A stretch of DNA of 64,000 nucleotides from the NCBI GenBank assembly GCA_945643635.1, contig CALZFC010000027.1, forward strand, positions 1,773,501 to 1,837,500, given 5' to 3'. Position numbers and translations under genes: made by a program. The stretch is from Allodiplogaster sudhausi. Its lineage: Eukaryota; Nematoda; Chromadorea; Rhabditida; Diplogasteridae. Below, piece by piece: positions 23,536 to 34,903 of this stretch. Within the stretch, counting starts at the first letter, position 1. The number at the start of each line of letters is the position of its first letter. The notes below the pieces were generated by a model. The model had not been told where the DNA came from. It did no database searches and worked only from the letters and a program-made list of their open reading frames with translations.

Positions 23536-25006
23536 TGGAGAGAGAGAGAGAGAGACCTACCATATGGGCGCGGGCGGCTCGAAACTTTGCCGCGCGTCGG
23601 ATATCGGCGACCGAATTTCCGCCTCCACGAATTCTGCCGAGTCCGCCTGCGGCAGCCATTCGCTCCTTACGCCTTTCCAGTGGCGCCATGTCGGCTTTCT
23701 TGCGCTGGAAGAGGTAAAATAATAATATAAAAAATTAAAATTATTCAAAAAAAATATTTTTTTAACGTTAAAAAGCAACATTACAGAACGGCAGAAAAAA
23801 AGAAGAAATAAATCACTCTGAAGAAAAAAATTACACATTTAGTATAAGCATAAGCACGAAGAATATGTGAAGGTGGATTTTATGTAATGTAGATATTAAT
23901 TAATTAATTGCTTAATTAATTACTTAATTAGTTAATTAATTACTTAATTATACTCACCGCTTTCCTCTCAACTGCACGCTCTTCGATGCTGGCGAGCTGG
24001 GCAATGAGCGTAGAATGTACTGTACTTGGTGAACGACTGCGAGGTGGTGCCTGACAGGTTCACTCATTGGGTTACGGTAGGATCACGTTTTAGATGAACT
24101 ACACATACATAAAAGAAAATAGATGAAATAAAGAAAAAAATAAGTCTTTTTTTGAAAAAAAAACATCAGGATACAAAAACACGCTAGAAATTTAATCATT
24201 TTCCGCTTTCTTCGAAAATGACATGTCATTCGTATTTTTTTATATCATCAAATGCAAATACTTTACATCGTTCCGCTTCTCTTATTGCACAATCTTCTAA
24301 TATCTACATCGTTTTCCTCCTCGTCTCTCGGCTTGTCTCGAGTGTTATGCTATTACGATTTTTAAGTGGTCAACAACAAAAAAATTAAACTATTTATATC
24401 TATATGAATAATACCGTAATCAGGTCGCGAATGCCGAGACGTGTCTTGAGGTCGTCCGCGAGTGCGCGTCCAGGCCGGCCGTGTCGCGTGGCAAAGCGGC
24501 GTAGACGCGCCGTGGTCGCCGCCACTTCTCGGCCCGTCTTGCGACGCTCGCGAATCGCACGGTGTGTCTCTGGAATGAACTGGGCTGTGTCATGGTAAAA
24601 AAGGTACTGTCGATTCGACAGACCCACTCTTATTTTGGGCCTCCCCAAAGCCCTACCCCATCATGTTTTTGAGCAACATTTAGGCAAAAACAGCTAACCC
24701 TCCCTGTTTTCCGGACCCAATACCTCAATCCCCACCCTAATCTTTCGGGTCCTCGACCGTGGCTTTTATTCTCTGGCTAAGGTTTTCGGGATGATGATCT
24801 CGTTCACCTCGATTTAACAAGGCGAACAGAATTACGCACAATGTTCATGAAACTCCTTTTCTTTCTTTCTTTCTTTATTTCAAATGGAGAAATAAATCCA
24901 AGATTTTGCGCGCATGTTCACCAGGGTTTTTCACAACCATCACGTTCACCACCTCTTCATACCTCGTGCAATTCTCGAGAACGATGCGCCTGCCCGCGCA
25001 ACCGCA
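22341..25006 (-). pseudogene. Partial copy of the RING1-like gene (exons 5-9)
   Basis: This 2,666-bp block is almost identical to 8553-11224. By offset it contains a truncated copy of exon 5 (about 25006-24963) and complete copies of exons 6-9 at 24584-24415, 24050-23958, 23704-23561 and 23255-22641. I noticed only length changes in the GA and A runs and a few substitutions. One substitution changes a Glu codon to Lys near the start of exon copy 23704-23561. The RING and RAWUL exons are absent, the 5' exon is cut, and the block is flanked by repeats, so a functional RING1-like product is not expected. The open frames survive only because the copy is recent. Confidence 0.9.
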
Positions 25007-25029
25007 AACCATACAAATCAGGGATGTAT

Positions 25030-25172
25030 CGGAATAAAAATTTTCATAACGGAATTCGGAATTCGGAATTCGGAAGGATCCCTTTCATAACGGAATTCGG
25101 AAATCGGAATTCGGAAGAGAAAAAAGGTCGGAATTCGGGATTCGGAATTCGGAATTCGGAATTCCGATACAC
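25030..25172. repeat. GGAATTC-rich palindromic repeat
   Basis: Many units of the palindrome-bearing heptamer CGGAATT are bounded by ATGTATCGGAAT on the left and ATTCCGATACAC on the right, so the whole block can fold back on itself. It lies just beyond the end of the duplicated block. It could be a small inverted-terminal element or a satellite seed. Confidence 0.7.
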
Positions 25173-26226
25173 CTCTGCTTGGCAAGGCAGCATAACTCTC
25201 ACCACCACAATGGCCACGAACTTCTACTGCCGTACTAAGCTTCACAGGTCGACATCTTGAATCTCTGCTTAAAATACACTTACAGTTAATGTACCCAAAA
25301 TTTTGAAGAAAAAAGTGAAGTTAAGATCCCTAAAAGTTGAGAAAATATTTCATTCAGTTAAAGTCCACAAAGTTGAGAAACATTACACCAATTGTAAATG
25401 GTGGCAACTTTGTCATACTCGATTAAATGGGTTATCATGACCATTCAAAAAAAGGATAGATCGTTCAGGCAACATCGATTTATCGTGCGTCAAACCCTCG
25501 CTTCACTTCCAGAACATTCTTATCATCTATTCCATGGCACCGATTTTATTATAAAATGAAATCCATTTCACGATAAATATATTATCGTCGTTTTATTAAC
25601 TATAACAAGCCAAGCTGAAAAATGTGTGAATAATTAATAAAAGAACACATTTTCGCCCACTTTTCTCGCCGTGGTCGGCTGCTTCGCTTTTCGCTTCAAA
25701 TGAAGAGTTTTCTGGAAGTGAATGTGAAAACACCGTCTGGCCTTAACATCAGTATTTGCATTGTTTCACTCAACACTTGCATTACTCCTTGTTCGGCACA
25801 GTTAAAGAAATATAGTTTAACTCCTCGTGTCAGCAGCTGAATTAGCAGGAGTCAATTCTTTAGAGATTTTCCAGAAATGTGGAGAGTTTACAATTGTGTA
25901 TATTTCCTCAAGTTTTGCCCACGGGAAAGAGGTACTTTTCCTTAGCTATATCGGTCTATACTGTGCGTGTTCAGATGTATTTACGTAAATATATGTTAAT
26001 TTAAATATATGTGTGAATCGCCTGCCCGATACTTGTAAACTAATTAGAAATAGTAGAAATTCCTCTTGTATCGCTGCAAGCATTGTATTTGAGCTCTCGT
26101 TCTGTATTACGCATCGGACTGGCTGGAATGTTTTGTCTTCCAGCGACGCGTTCCTCAATTAAGTGATGCTCCCTTCACGAATCGTCTATTCTCGCCCGTC
26201 GAAAGTTCAGCCCATTCGAAATTCGA
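25173..26226. other. Upstream intergenic DNA
   Basis: AT-rich sequence between the repeat block and the promoter of the acidic secreted-protein gene. No exon-like frames with good splice sites were recognised. Confidence 0.5.
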
Positions 26227-26234
26227 TATAAATA
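26227..26234 (+). promoter_or_regulatory. TATA box candidate
   Basis: TATAAATA stands 252 bases before the ATG of the 16-exon secreted-protein gene. The pyrimidine-rich CCGTCTCCACTAACCAAC that follows at the usual distance could hold the transcription start. The remaining 200 bases would be 5' UTR or a 5' intron. Confidence 0.5.
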
Positions 26235-26485
26235 TGGCCGTGGCCTTCTTCCGTCTCCACTAACCAACGTCGCTTTGCTTTACTTTAAGAAGATATCTAA
26301 TTTAGGAAGAAATTGCACAATGTAAAAGCTTCTCGTAGTTCTTTATATGTATATTTTTTTGTTTATTTTCGTGTGCACGTAGGTTTTATTCTTATTTGTT
26401 TTATTCTTCAAGCTGTTACAACGAGTAATCTATTAGATTCTTTTAATTAATGACTTAATTAATTAATCAATTAATTACTTATAAG

Positions 26486-29400
26486 ATGCGGCTGGCCGCA
26501 ATTCTTGCATTGGTCGCGCTCGCATGTGCGATACCGACTGAAACAAACAGGGAAGAAGTCATCGACAGGAAGCCCGAGGACAAGCATGTCATTGTCATCA
26601 GCATCAAGCCCATTCTTGCGAGGGTAGGCGCTATTACTTTTGTTTTTTTTTATTACTTTTTCATGTAACTATTTTGTTTACAATTTGCATTATGAAAAGG
26701 TAAAAAAGCGCTTCATCTGAGAAAATTTGCAGGTCATCGAATTCTTTGGCAATCTTCACATCATGGTTAGGAGCCATCTTCAATTCACTAATTGGCAAAT
26801 GCTTTTGTGAAACCGATCATTTACTCCGGTTTCAAATGCACCTTCAAATAATTCTTTTGCAGTCGTTCCCAAGACCGCATGTCATCAATAAGGAAGACTT
26901 GCCGCAGATGGTTAGTTACCTCATAATCAGACGCCAGTGACGAGTACAATTTTTTTCTTGTGAAAGGAGTCATAAGGACAAATTTGAGTGCATAACTAGA
27001 CTTACCGCATGAATGGACCATTTTCTTTTAGATTCCTGCGACATCAGAGGGGACCGACACGAGAACCGAGGAGTCGCCGGTGATTGAGGAAGAGCAGGTT
27101 TAATGAATGAGTAATTTTCTCAAACTATTTTTTCTTAATTCTTTACAAACTTGATATTCTTATACGTTCTATTCCAAGATATACAAGAATCTTCATTAAA
27201 TCTATATTGCAGGATACGTTTGAAGAAGCAGATGCGGCAAACAATGAGCCAGAACCGGAAGCTCCGCCCGCCACTGAAGCGTCAGTGGCTGACCATGAGG
27301 AAGATCAGGTTTAATGAATAAGAACTTTTCTCAAGTATTTAAAAAAAACTTGATATGCACATACATATGTAGTATTTATTATATAGACGGAGTAGACAGA
27401 ATCTGCATTACATATATCTATATTGCAGGGCACGTTTGAAGAGCAAGAACCGACAGTCGATGAGCCAAAACTGGCAATCGATGAGCCCGAACCAGAAATT
27501 GAACTGCCAGAATCGGAGACCGAAGAACCAAAAACGGAAACCGATGAACCAAAACCGGAAATCGAAGAACCAAAACCGGAAACCGAAGAACCAAAAGAAA
27601 CCGAAGAACCAAAACCGGAAACAGAAGAGCCAAAACCGGAGGTCGATGAGCCAGAACCGGTAGTCCCACCCTCGTCCGCTAACGTTGCTCCGCCTGCCAC
27701 GGAAGCTCCGCCTCCAACTGAAGCTCCGCCCCCAACTGAAGCTCCGCCCCTCACCGAAGCTCCTCCGCCAGCTGAAGCACCTCCCGCAACTGAAGCACCC
27801 GCTCCTGAGGCCACGACCGAGGATGCGAGCGATCCAATGGAAGCATGGGTAATTTGCTTCTTGAGATTGAAAGACATCGCATGCATGGAGCGCTTGCTTT
27901 CAGGTCCGAGAACTGATGCAGCAGTACGGCAACAACAAAAACAAGCAAGAAGAGGTACAACATGAAGATTGATCTTGCCGAATGCCACCATTATTTTTTG
28001 GAAAAGTGAATAGTAGCAAAAAAAAAATCTGAAATTCATTCATTATTCTTGGGAGTCATTAAGAACTAAATGAACTAATTAATTACATATGGCCTAATTG
28101 AGTACTAGGTGAATTTATTAATTATGACATGAACTAATTAATTACTACATGGAATAATTAAATACTTCATGGACTCCATGAGAGGAGTTCAGGCGAAAAT
28201 TGGTGATGGTGACCACCACGGCGATGATGATGATAACTATTCCCGACGTGTTCAGCCGGGCGTCGAGGAGAGCGCAGACGAGGAGGAGAAGCCCTTTCCG
28301 AGCAATGAGGCCGACGACGAGCACGACGGCCATCAGGTACTGTAGTTTTTTTAACTTTAGATACGGTAGAAGATTAGATACGGTAGTTGTTGTTGTTTTT
28401 TTATATTTTTCCCTTTAAAATAAATATGTTTGATAATAAACTGGTGACGTTTACAGAAGAACAGCCTTTCATGACTGATGCAAAGAATGAAAGCCAAAAT
28501 TTTTTTCCATTTCCTTAGTATACACATGTAGGTAAATAAGTCTACCGTTTTCGCACACCTCACAGCTACTTCGTCAATACTTCACATGTAATTCGCCGCC
28601 AGACACTTCAAAAGCAGAAGGAACCAATTTAGCGTCGCAAACGAGAGAACGACGCGGAGGCAGAAGCTGAGGCTGAAGCAGAAGCAGAGGCTGAGGCGGA
28701 AGAGGCAGAGGACGAAGAAGATGACGGCATCGAGGACGCGCCAGCGGCATCCGAGGTTGGACGGGTTTTAGTCTCAGGCGATTCCCATGAAATGAGTAAT
28801 TGGACGGGTTTCAGTCTCAGGCGATTCCAACGAAAAGAGTAATTAGTACGAAATCATTAAGACAGAGAAGACGAAACGCGATGCTGAGGTTGTCGCGGGC
28901 GATGAGGACGATGACGTCCAGGATGAGGAGGAAGCTGCTGCTGATGTCCCTGAAAAAGAGGTGTGTGTAGTCGGATTTGTTGAAAACTCATATACAAATT
29001 ACATAAATGATAAAATGCAAAAAATAAGTGATACAACAATAACAAAAATATTAATGAGTAATTAAATAATATTAAACCTCTTTTTAGCCAACAAAGACAA
29101 AAAGACACGCGGACGAGGAGCCAGCGGATGAGGCAGACGATGAAGTCGCTGATGAAGCAGCGGCACCCGAAACTCCGGAAAACGCTGCGGCGGCTCCAGA
29201 AGTAGGCAAAAAGTGGTTCATCACTCTTTTGTCATTTGATCACTCCTATTTCCATTCTGGGTATCAGTGTTGGACCGTCTTTGCCTCCCCCACCCATAAG
29301 AAATATCAAGTATCGTGGGATAAGCCTAGGATAAATACGACTGATCACGACCAATTCTAGGCGCCTGAAGAAGCTGAGAAGTCGCCGACAAGGGCGGCAC

Positions 29401-31461
29401 GCGGCGCAAGGCATGAAGCGGAGGCAGAGAAGGAGAAGCAACCGGCTGCCGAGGAGGCGAAGAAGGAGAATGACGACGATGAGGGGGATGTAGATGGTGA
29501 TGATGACACGGATGGTGATGACGATGATGGGTCCGAGGGTGAAGGAGACAACGACGTTGGTGCTGACGAAGAAGAAGAAGCCAAGATCCATGCGAAGCGG
29601 GGCGCCGAGCCGGCCAAGGAGGAGGAGAAGAAAGAAGATGAAGCTGAAGATGAGATTGATGCTAACAACGCTGTTGCTGACGAGGAAGCCAAGATCCACG
29701 CTAAGCGAGGCGCCGAACCGGCGAAGGAGGACGAAAATGAAGATGACGAACAGGATGACGATGACGTCGCAGAGGGAGATGACGAAGAGGGAGACGACGA
29801 CGAGGAGGACGGAGAGAAGGGAGACGCAGAGGCGGAGAAGGAGGAGCCAGAGAAGATGAAGGAGGAGGCGGAAAAGACGAAGCCGGAAGAGAATGCGGTG
29901 AGTAAAAAAATTAATTAATTATTTAATTAAATTATTCATTTAATAGTTATTTATTTATTTATTTATCAACATCAAAACTAATTTGAAAAGGAAGGAATCA
30001 TAAAATTCTTAGGAAGTCCTTGATAAGTAAGCAGTTTAAGGTGCTTTAAAGTCGCCCAACTCCCAACACGATTTGTTTGTACTTAAAGTACGGTAGGATT
30101 GAGCATCGCGTTCCTTGAAGGCCTCTGACGCTCACGCGCGCACGAAGCGAGGCGTCGACTGGTCCGGCTCGCATCCGTGCTCGCACTCGCATGAGAAGAA
30201 GTGCGACAAGTGCAGCAAGGAAAAGAAGCCGTGCGGATGCACGGAGAAAAAGAAGTGCAAAAAGTGCAAGAAGCATCGCAAGACGAAGAAGTGCAGCAAG
30301 TGCGACAAGCACCACTCGCCGTCATCGTCGTGCTCATCTTCCAGCGAAAGCGGCGAGGCAAGTATCCGGCCAATGTAGGGTGCAATGATTAGAGGGCAAG
30401 TAACCCGAACATATCAAAACCTTAAAAGAAACACTTCAGCGAAACACGGACTGCAGATGCATTGCGCGCCATCCGCATCTTCCACTCTTCACGTCAGTCT
30501 CTTCTCTTTTCCATCCACCCTTCTTATGCTCTCTTATAATTACTATTAAGTTAACCAAGTTAATGAAGCTGTCAAGGGACCTTAAAACTACCGTAATCCT
30601 CAAGAAAGAAAACAAAAACGCAGACAGTAAAGTACAGTAGATTTTAAACTCCACGGCCAGCCTCTTTAAGTTGACTAACAAACATTCTACACTGGCACAC
30701 TGCTATCAGGAAGATAGGGCAATTTCAACCCCTTTTTTATTCGTTTATATTGCAATTTCAATCCCCTTTTGTAAAGGTTGAAAATGGCTTTTCTTTTTTC
30801 AGCCGCCTCCACCGCCACTGCCTCTTCAAGGGCTCTTCTTCGCGCCGTCACGGCCGCCATCACAGCCGCCATAGCAGTCGCACCGAGTCTTCCTTTGCCC
30901 ATTCCGTAAGACTATAATTGTTTTTGTTTTCCTTTGAACTAAAAAATTGATATATGTATCTACGCTGAGCAAGACCGCGAGAGCGCATGGAAATCGTGCG
31001 TGTAGAATCGAGAAAATGGATGGGTATTTTCTTGTAGATATGTACGAACATTCCCAGGAGAAATCCTTTAATACAAGTGCAATATCTTGTCTTAATTGAT
31101 AATTAAACGAATTAGAGCCTAATTAAATGGCATTTCAACTTGTACACACAACTACAGGTGATCGGTGCGCATCACTACGTCGTGCCCGCGATGCAGCCAG
31201 TCTTCGCTGCGCCGACCGCTCACATCATCCACAGCGTTAGAATGAATTTTTTTTTTTTTTCAATATTTCAGTATTCGTTTTTTTCTCTCTCTCTAATCCT
31301 GCCAACAACAATTATTTTCAATTCTACGAGATAAAACTCGATATTTACTCGATATTTTCGAACCTGTTATTAAATTATAATTCAAATTTTAGCACTTCCA
31401 TCATGTCGACCCGCGCTCTGGCGGCTACTCGCACTACTCGCATGGTTTTGGCGTACAATAA
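26486..31461 (+). CDS. Secreted acidic protein with KR sites and Cys/His-rich tail, 16 exons
   Basis: Exons: 26486-26623, 26733-26765, 26863-26910, 27032-27097, 27213-27308, 27429-27848, 27904-27954, 28193-28336, 28633-28755, 28862-28960, 29088-29201, 29361-29897, 30121-30357, 30831-30905, 31158-31235, 31393-31461. Each is a multiple of three, so all 15 introns are phase 0; the product is 775 aa. Residues 1-15 (MRLAAILALVALACA) are a signal peptide. The middle has EEPKPETEEPK-type and APPPTE-type repeats and long Asp/Glu/Ala tracts. Basic KR sites occur in RRKREN, EKTKRD, TKTKRH, two copies of KIHAKRGAEPAKE, and ARTKRGV. Residues about 635-685 hold CxxC pairs in a Lys-rich setting; the end is Ser/His-rich. 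It is probably exported, possibly cleaved at KR by a convertase, and could bind metal or calcium. I know no family. The intron after 30357 would be GC-AG. Confidence 0.8.
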
Positions 31462-31525
31462 TCGATTTTATTTACGACAAAATATACTTTGAAAGACAAA
31501 ATTAAATTTTTCTTCTTCACTTGCA

Positions 31526-31531
31526 AATAAA
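31526..31531 (+). terminator. Polyadenylation signal
   Basis: AATAAA lies 65 bases after the stop codon of the 16-exon gene and is the first such signal downstream. Confidence 0.6.
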
Positions 31532-32976
31532 TACATATGTTGATTTTGATCTCCTTCAGAGAGCCACAGCTGCGGAAAATAAGCGCATCGAGCTCTTCGT
31601 CCGTCATTAATTAAAACGTGTGATTACTTATTGTTAGACGCCGACAATTCTTCTAATTAATATCTCTAATTAATATCTGTCTTCTTGTATGAACACTTTG
31701 TGGAACGTCGATAAATGATGGTTGAGCTTGATGGGAAACGCTGCATGTTCACTGAAGCATCGACTAGAATGAGAGAATGCAAAAAATAATACGGTTATAT
31801 CGGTAAGTTTAGTGATAGTACAAACAACAACAACAAATTGTCCGTCATATGGATCATCTGCATACATAATGTAAATATCAGCTTTTCTTGCGTGACGAAA
31901 CTCTTAAAAAATTCGCAGTAATATTTAAGCCGGTATTGATGGAAAACATTTCAGCGCATAATAATTGCCCTAATTAATTGGAAACTGAAATGATGGCCTG
32001 CTACAAAACATGTTTAATCGCTTATCGGATCAGTTTGCTGATATGGTTCGTGGGCGATCAGTTGGCATCGGGCGATTTCATCGGGAGTTGCCGACGAGTT
32101 GAAACTTATACTAGCGGTTTCCAGCCTAGGGGTTTTTTTCGGGAGAGCAGCGTCGCTGGATTGGATTCTGAGGATGATCAATCTTGTAATTTGTAATTTT
32201 GTCAAGAGAGCGAATAAAGAGCGGCAGAAAAATTTGAATGCGGACGTTGCACTAACTTCTGCTATCAATACTCCTCATGGTCAGCCAAGAAACATTGGTG
32301 AAATGATTATAGCATTTTACAAATCATTTTTGTTTTGAGATAATTTAATCTTTGATTCTCTTCGATTTTAGTCTCATTTAAAAGTTTAAAGTACAACAGT
32401 CTGCGATTAGCGTATTTTTTGTGTTTCAATCCTCATGAATGTTTGGGTGTGTTAGAACGTTCGATAATGAAGAACGTTCACATCATTTTTTTTCACATTT
32501 CAATGAATATGATGAAAATGTTCGGAAATATGTGTGCGTGACTTGTGAATCTTAACTTTCAGATTAGCACCGGCGAAGGGGCTGAGTGTGGTAATTTGCA
32601 AGAAGCGCTTGAATAGTGTGAAGATGACGGAGCAATTAAAGGGAAAGAAGTCGCCCTTTTCTTTTCTTTTTCGAAGTCCATGAGTCACATAGACATTCTT
32701 TGTTATAAGGCCAAGCCTGCTGCTGGCAGAGCTAATTAAATTCCTCGAAGACAGACTGCAAGGCAATTCCGTCTTTTTCTATCGCGGCAGTCTATGTCGT
32801 GACGCTTTCAATTATCTTTAAAAAATTTTAAGGGATAAAAGTTAAATTTTCAAAATGATTGATTCACACGTCCCGATAATTTGTTTTATTACTATAATAT
32901 TAAAAAAAAAACAACAACAACAATTATGCTTATGTTAGTTACGAGTCAATATAATTTCTATATGTTTTAGAGCGAG
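31532..32976. other. Intergenic DNA between two secreted-protein genes
   Basis: AT-rich sequence with poly-T and CAACAA runs. No exon chain or RNA gene was recognised; short frames near 32000-32300 lack splice support. Confidence 0.5.
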
Positions 32977-33602
32977 ATGACCATGATTTTCCGACTTTTC
33001 ACCCTGCTCGTCGTCATCTTTAGCGTGCTCGCGCAGCAGAACTTTGAGCCGGCCGCACCGGGCTTCCACGAATGGTTGAGAGACTTGATCATTCTATTTA
33101 TGGGGAAATTTTTTTTCTTTTTTTCCACCTTGCAACCTTGAAAAAAGAACGAATCCTGTTGAGGCGAGCGTTCGACGATGCCGAGATTGCTCCGATTACA
33201 GCGCAGGTTTTTTTTTATTTTTATTTTATCTTTAAATTTTTTTTCATTTCGAAATGTCGTTTTATTTGTACATAGTTTGGGGTTTTCTCTAACAAAAAAA
33301 AAATCATCTTGAAAATAGTGTTTACTTATGCGGAATTTTTTTTTTTAAATTAAACTTTTCAAATAAATCTAATTTGTTAGTTTTTAAAAAATAAAAAAAG
33401 TATATAAAAACAATTTCAGGCACACGAACAGCTCTCTGGCCTCGATGTCGATTGGGGCGAGCTGCGCACGCTGGACGACGAGGAAGCGAACGAGCGTGAA
33501 GTTGAGGAGGACGCCGCTGCGGAGGCGGCGGGCGCGAGGCCGCTTGGGCCGATTCCGCCGGCACCGGCTCCTATTGGCGCTCAGCCAATTATGGCCGTCT
33601 AA
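32977..33602 (+). CDS. Small secreted acidic protein, 3 exons
   Basis: Exons 32977-33074, 33164-33206 and 33420-33602 join in phase to give 107 aa. An acceptor-like TTTTAG ends six bases before the ATG, which suits trans-splicing or a 5' UTR intron and supports this start. Residues 1-19 (MTMIFRLFTLLVVIFSVLA) form a typical signal peptide, followed by QQNFEPAAPGFHEW. The middle is acidic (LDDEEANEREVEEDAAAE) and the C-terminus Pro/Ala-rich (PLGPIPPAPAPIGAQ). There are no cysteines. Exon 2 fits only with the acceptor at 33163; the earlier AG would create a stop. It follows the 16-exon secreted gene on the same strand, but nothing shows co-transcription. I recognise no family. Confidence 0.72.
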
Positions 33603-33744
33603 TTATTATTAATTAATTAATTATATATTCTCTGGCACTAAAAAGATCACTGAACGCATTTTTATATTCATGTGAAAAAAGCGTCTCTCTCTCACTCTTT
33701 CCCCTTCCTCTCTCTCTCTTCGCCTTGCCCAATATTTGCTTCGA

Positions 33745-33888
33745 ACATTGTTCACTTCATTACTTTCCCCACTTTGCAACTTGGACACAAAACGTAGTAA
33801 GGCTATAATGTTTATTTCAGTGCTGTATGAATGTAATAAATCGATGGAGGCACGCAATAAATATAATTATATGATATAGCAGCGAGGA
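33745..33888 (+). repeat. Direct repeat, copy 1 (3' flank of the small gene)
   Basis: About 140 bases here, containing TTTGCAACTTGGAC and AATCGATGGAGGCACGCAAT, recur in the same orientation at 40490-40632. The copy contains AATAAA at 33835-33840 and again near 33855, so it may provide the 3' end of the small secreted gene. Confidence 0.85.
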
Positions 33889-33908
33889 GGAGCCCAAGGT
33901 CCGTGACA

Positions 33909-33943
33909 TGACGTCATCGTTCTGTCATTTGCATATGACGTCA
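33909..33943. promoter_or_regulatory. Two CRE palindromes around an octamer
   Basis: TGACGTCA occurs at 33909-33916 and again at 33936-33943, with ATTTGCAT at 33927-33934 between them. CREs bind bZIP factors of the CREB/ATF family and ATTTGCAT binds POU factors. The cluster lies upstream of the LINE and the mucin/ShKT gene, so it could belong to that gene's promoter. No start of that gene was found to confirm this. Confidence 0.45.
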
Positions 33944-33949
33944 TAGAAT

Positions 33950-34820
33950 TTTGGCCATTCAATGGAAAAAAATAATAAAAAAGGTGTTTTTAGTACCGAA
34001 TTGTGGCTTAAAATTGAAAGTAAAAAGTGTTGAATTTGCAAAGTTACTCGAAAATTTATGCCAATATTATGCTCACTCTGCCATTCACTCGGCTTTGGGA
34101 GTTTCGCGCCTTGGAAGGGTGGCGGAGCTGCCTAACTTAATCCAGAAGTATTTTGTAACAAAGCTTTGCCTAATAGATAATTATGTTGTTGGAACGCGGA
34201 CAGCGACGTCGGCGGTTACAATGAAGAGCAAGTGAGAAGAGGCGAAGAGATGAGTGGAAGGAGGAAAGAGAGGGAGTCGCGAGAGGTGGCGGAAAAGCGA
34301 AGAAGGGGAGTCCTCGATGGAGACCAAGAGATGGCCAGCTTTCCTTCTTGTCGCTCAAATAAAGCATCTTTTTTCATGACAAACGTTATACAATATTCAT
34401 CCATGCATGTGATGAGAGAAGAGTTGACCTCGTGAGTGTGACGGTGGTGGCAGAAGTATGAGTTTTCTCAGCACATTCAACGGCACTCTCCATCCCAATT
34501 CACTTTCACTTTATCTCCTTCATGCTCTCTCTATCTCTCTCTCCCGCACTGTTAGCGCAACTTCATCGAATTGAGAGAATATCGTATTGAGAGGAGATTC
34601 AGCAACCAGTTATGTAAACTGTCAACGAAAGGGCTCCAATTTGCTTTCAATTGATTTCCAATATTCGATAAAATCATAGCCTCAATTTCAAACATTCTTC
34701 CTAAACATTTCAGCTATTCTTTCCGTAGCCGAAAAACCCCACTATTTATTTATTCATACATCAAGTTTAATGATGTGACGACATTTTACAGTGACGTTTC
34801 AGTTTGAAAAGACTGCCTAG
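33950..34820. other. Intergenic DNA left of the LINE
   Basis: Mixed sequence with a purine-rich stretch at 34220-34310 and CTCTCT runs at 34520-34545. The missing first exon of the mucin/ShKT gene should lie here or just right of the LINE, but I could not identify a signal-peptide exon with good splice sites. Confidence 0.35.
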
Positions 34821-34841
34821 TGAGGTAAAGTAAAAATAATG

Positions 34842-34843
34842 TG

Positions 34844-34903
<60 letters not shown>
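34842..34903. repeat. (TAA)n tail of the LINE
   Basis: About twenty TAA triplets on the plus strand correspond to an (ATT)n 3' tail of the minus-strand LINE. Confidence 0.9.

Noticed and set aside
34816..34829. Certain target-site duplication of the LINE
   Set aside because: Only TGAGGTAAA matches exactly at both ends and the flanking bases differ, so it is kept as probable, not certain.
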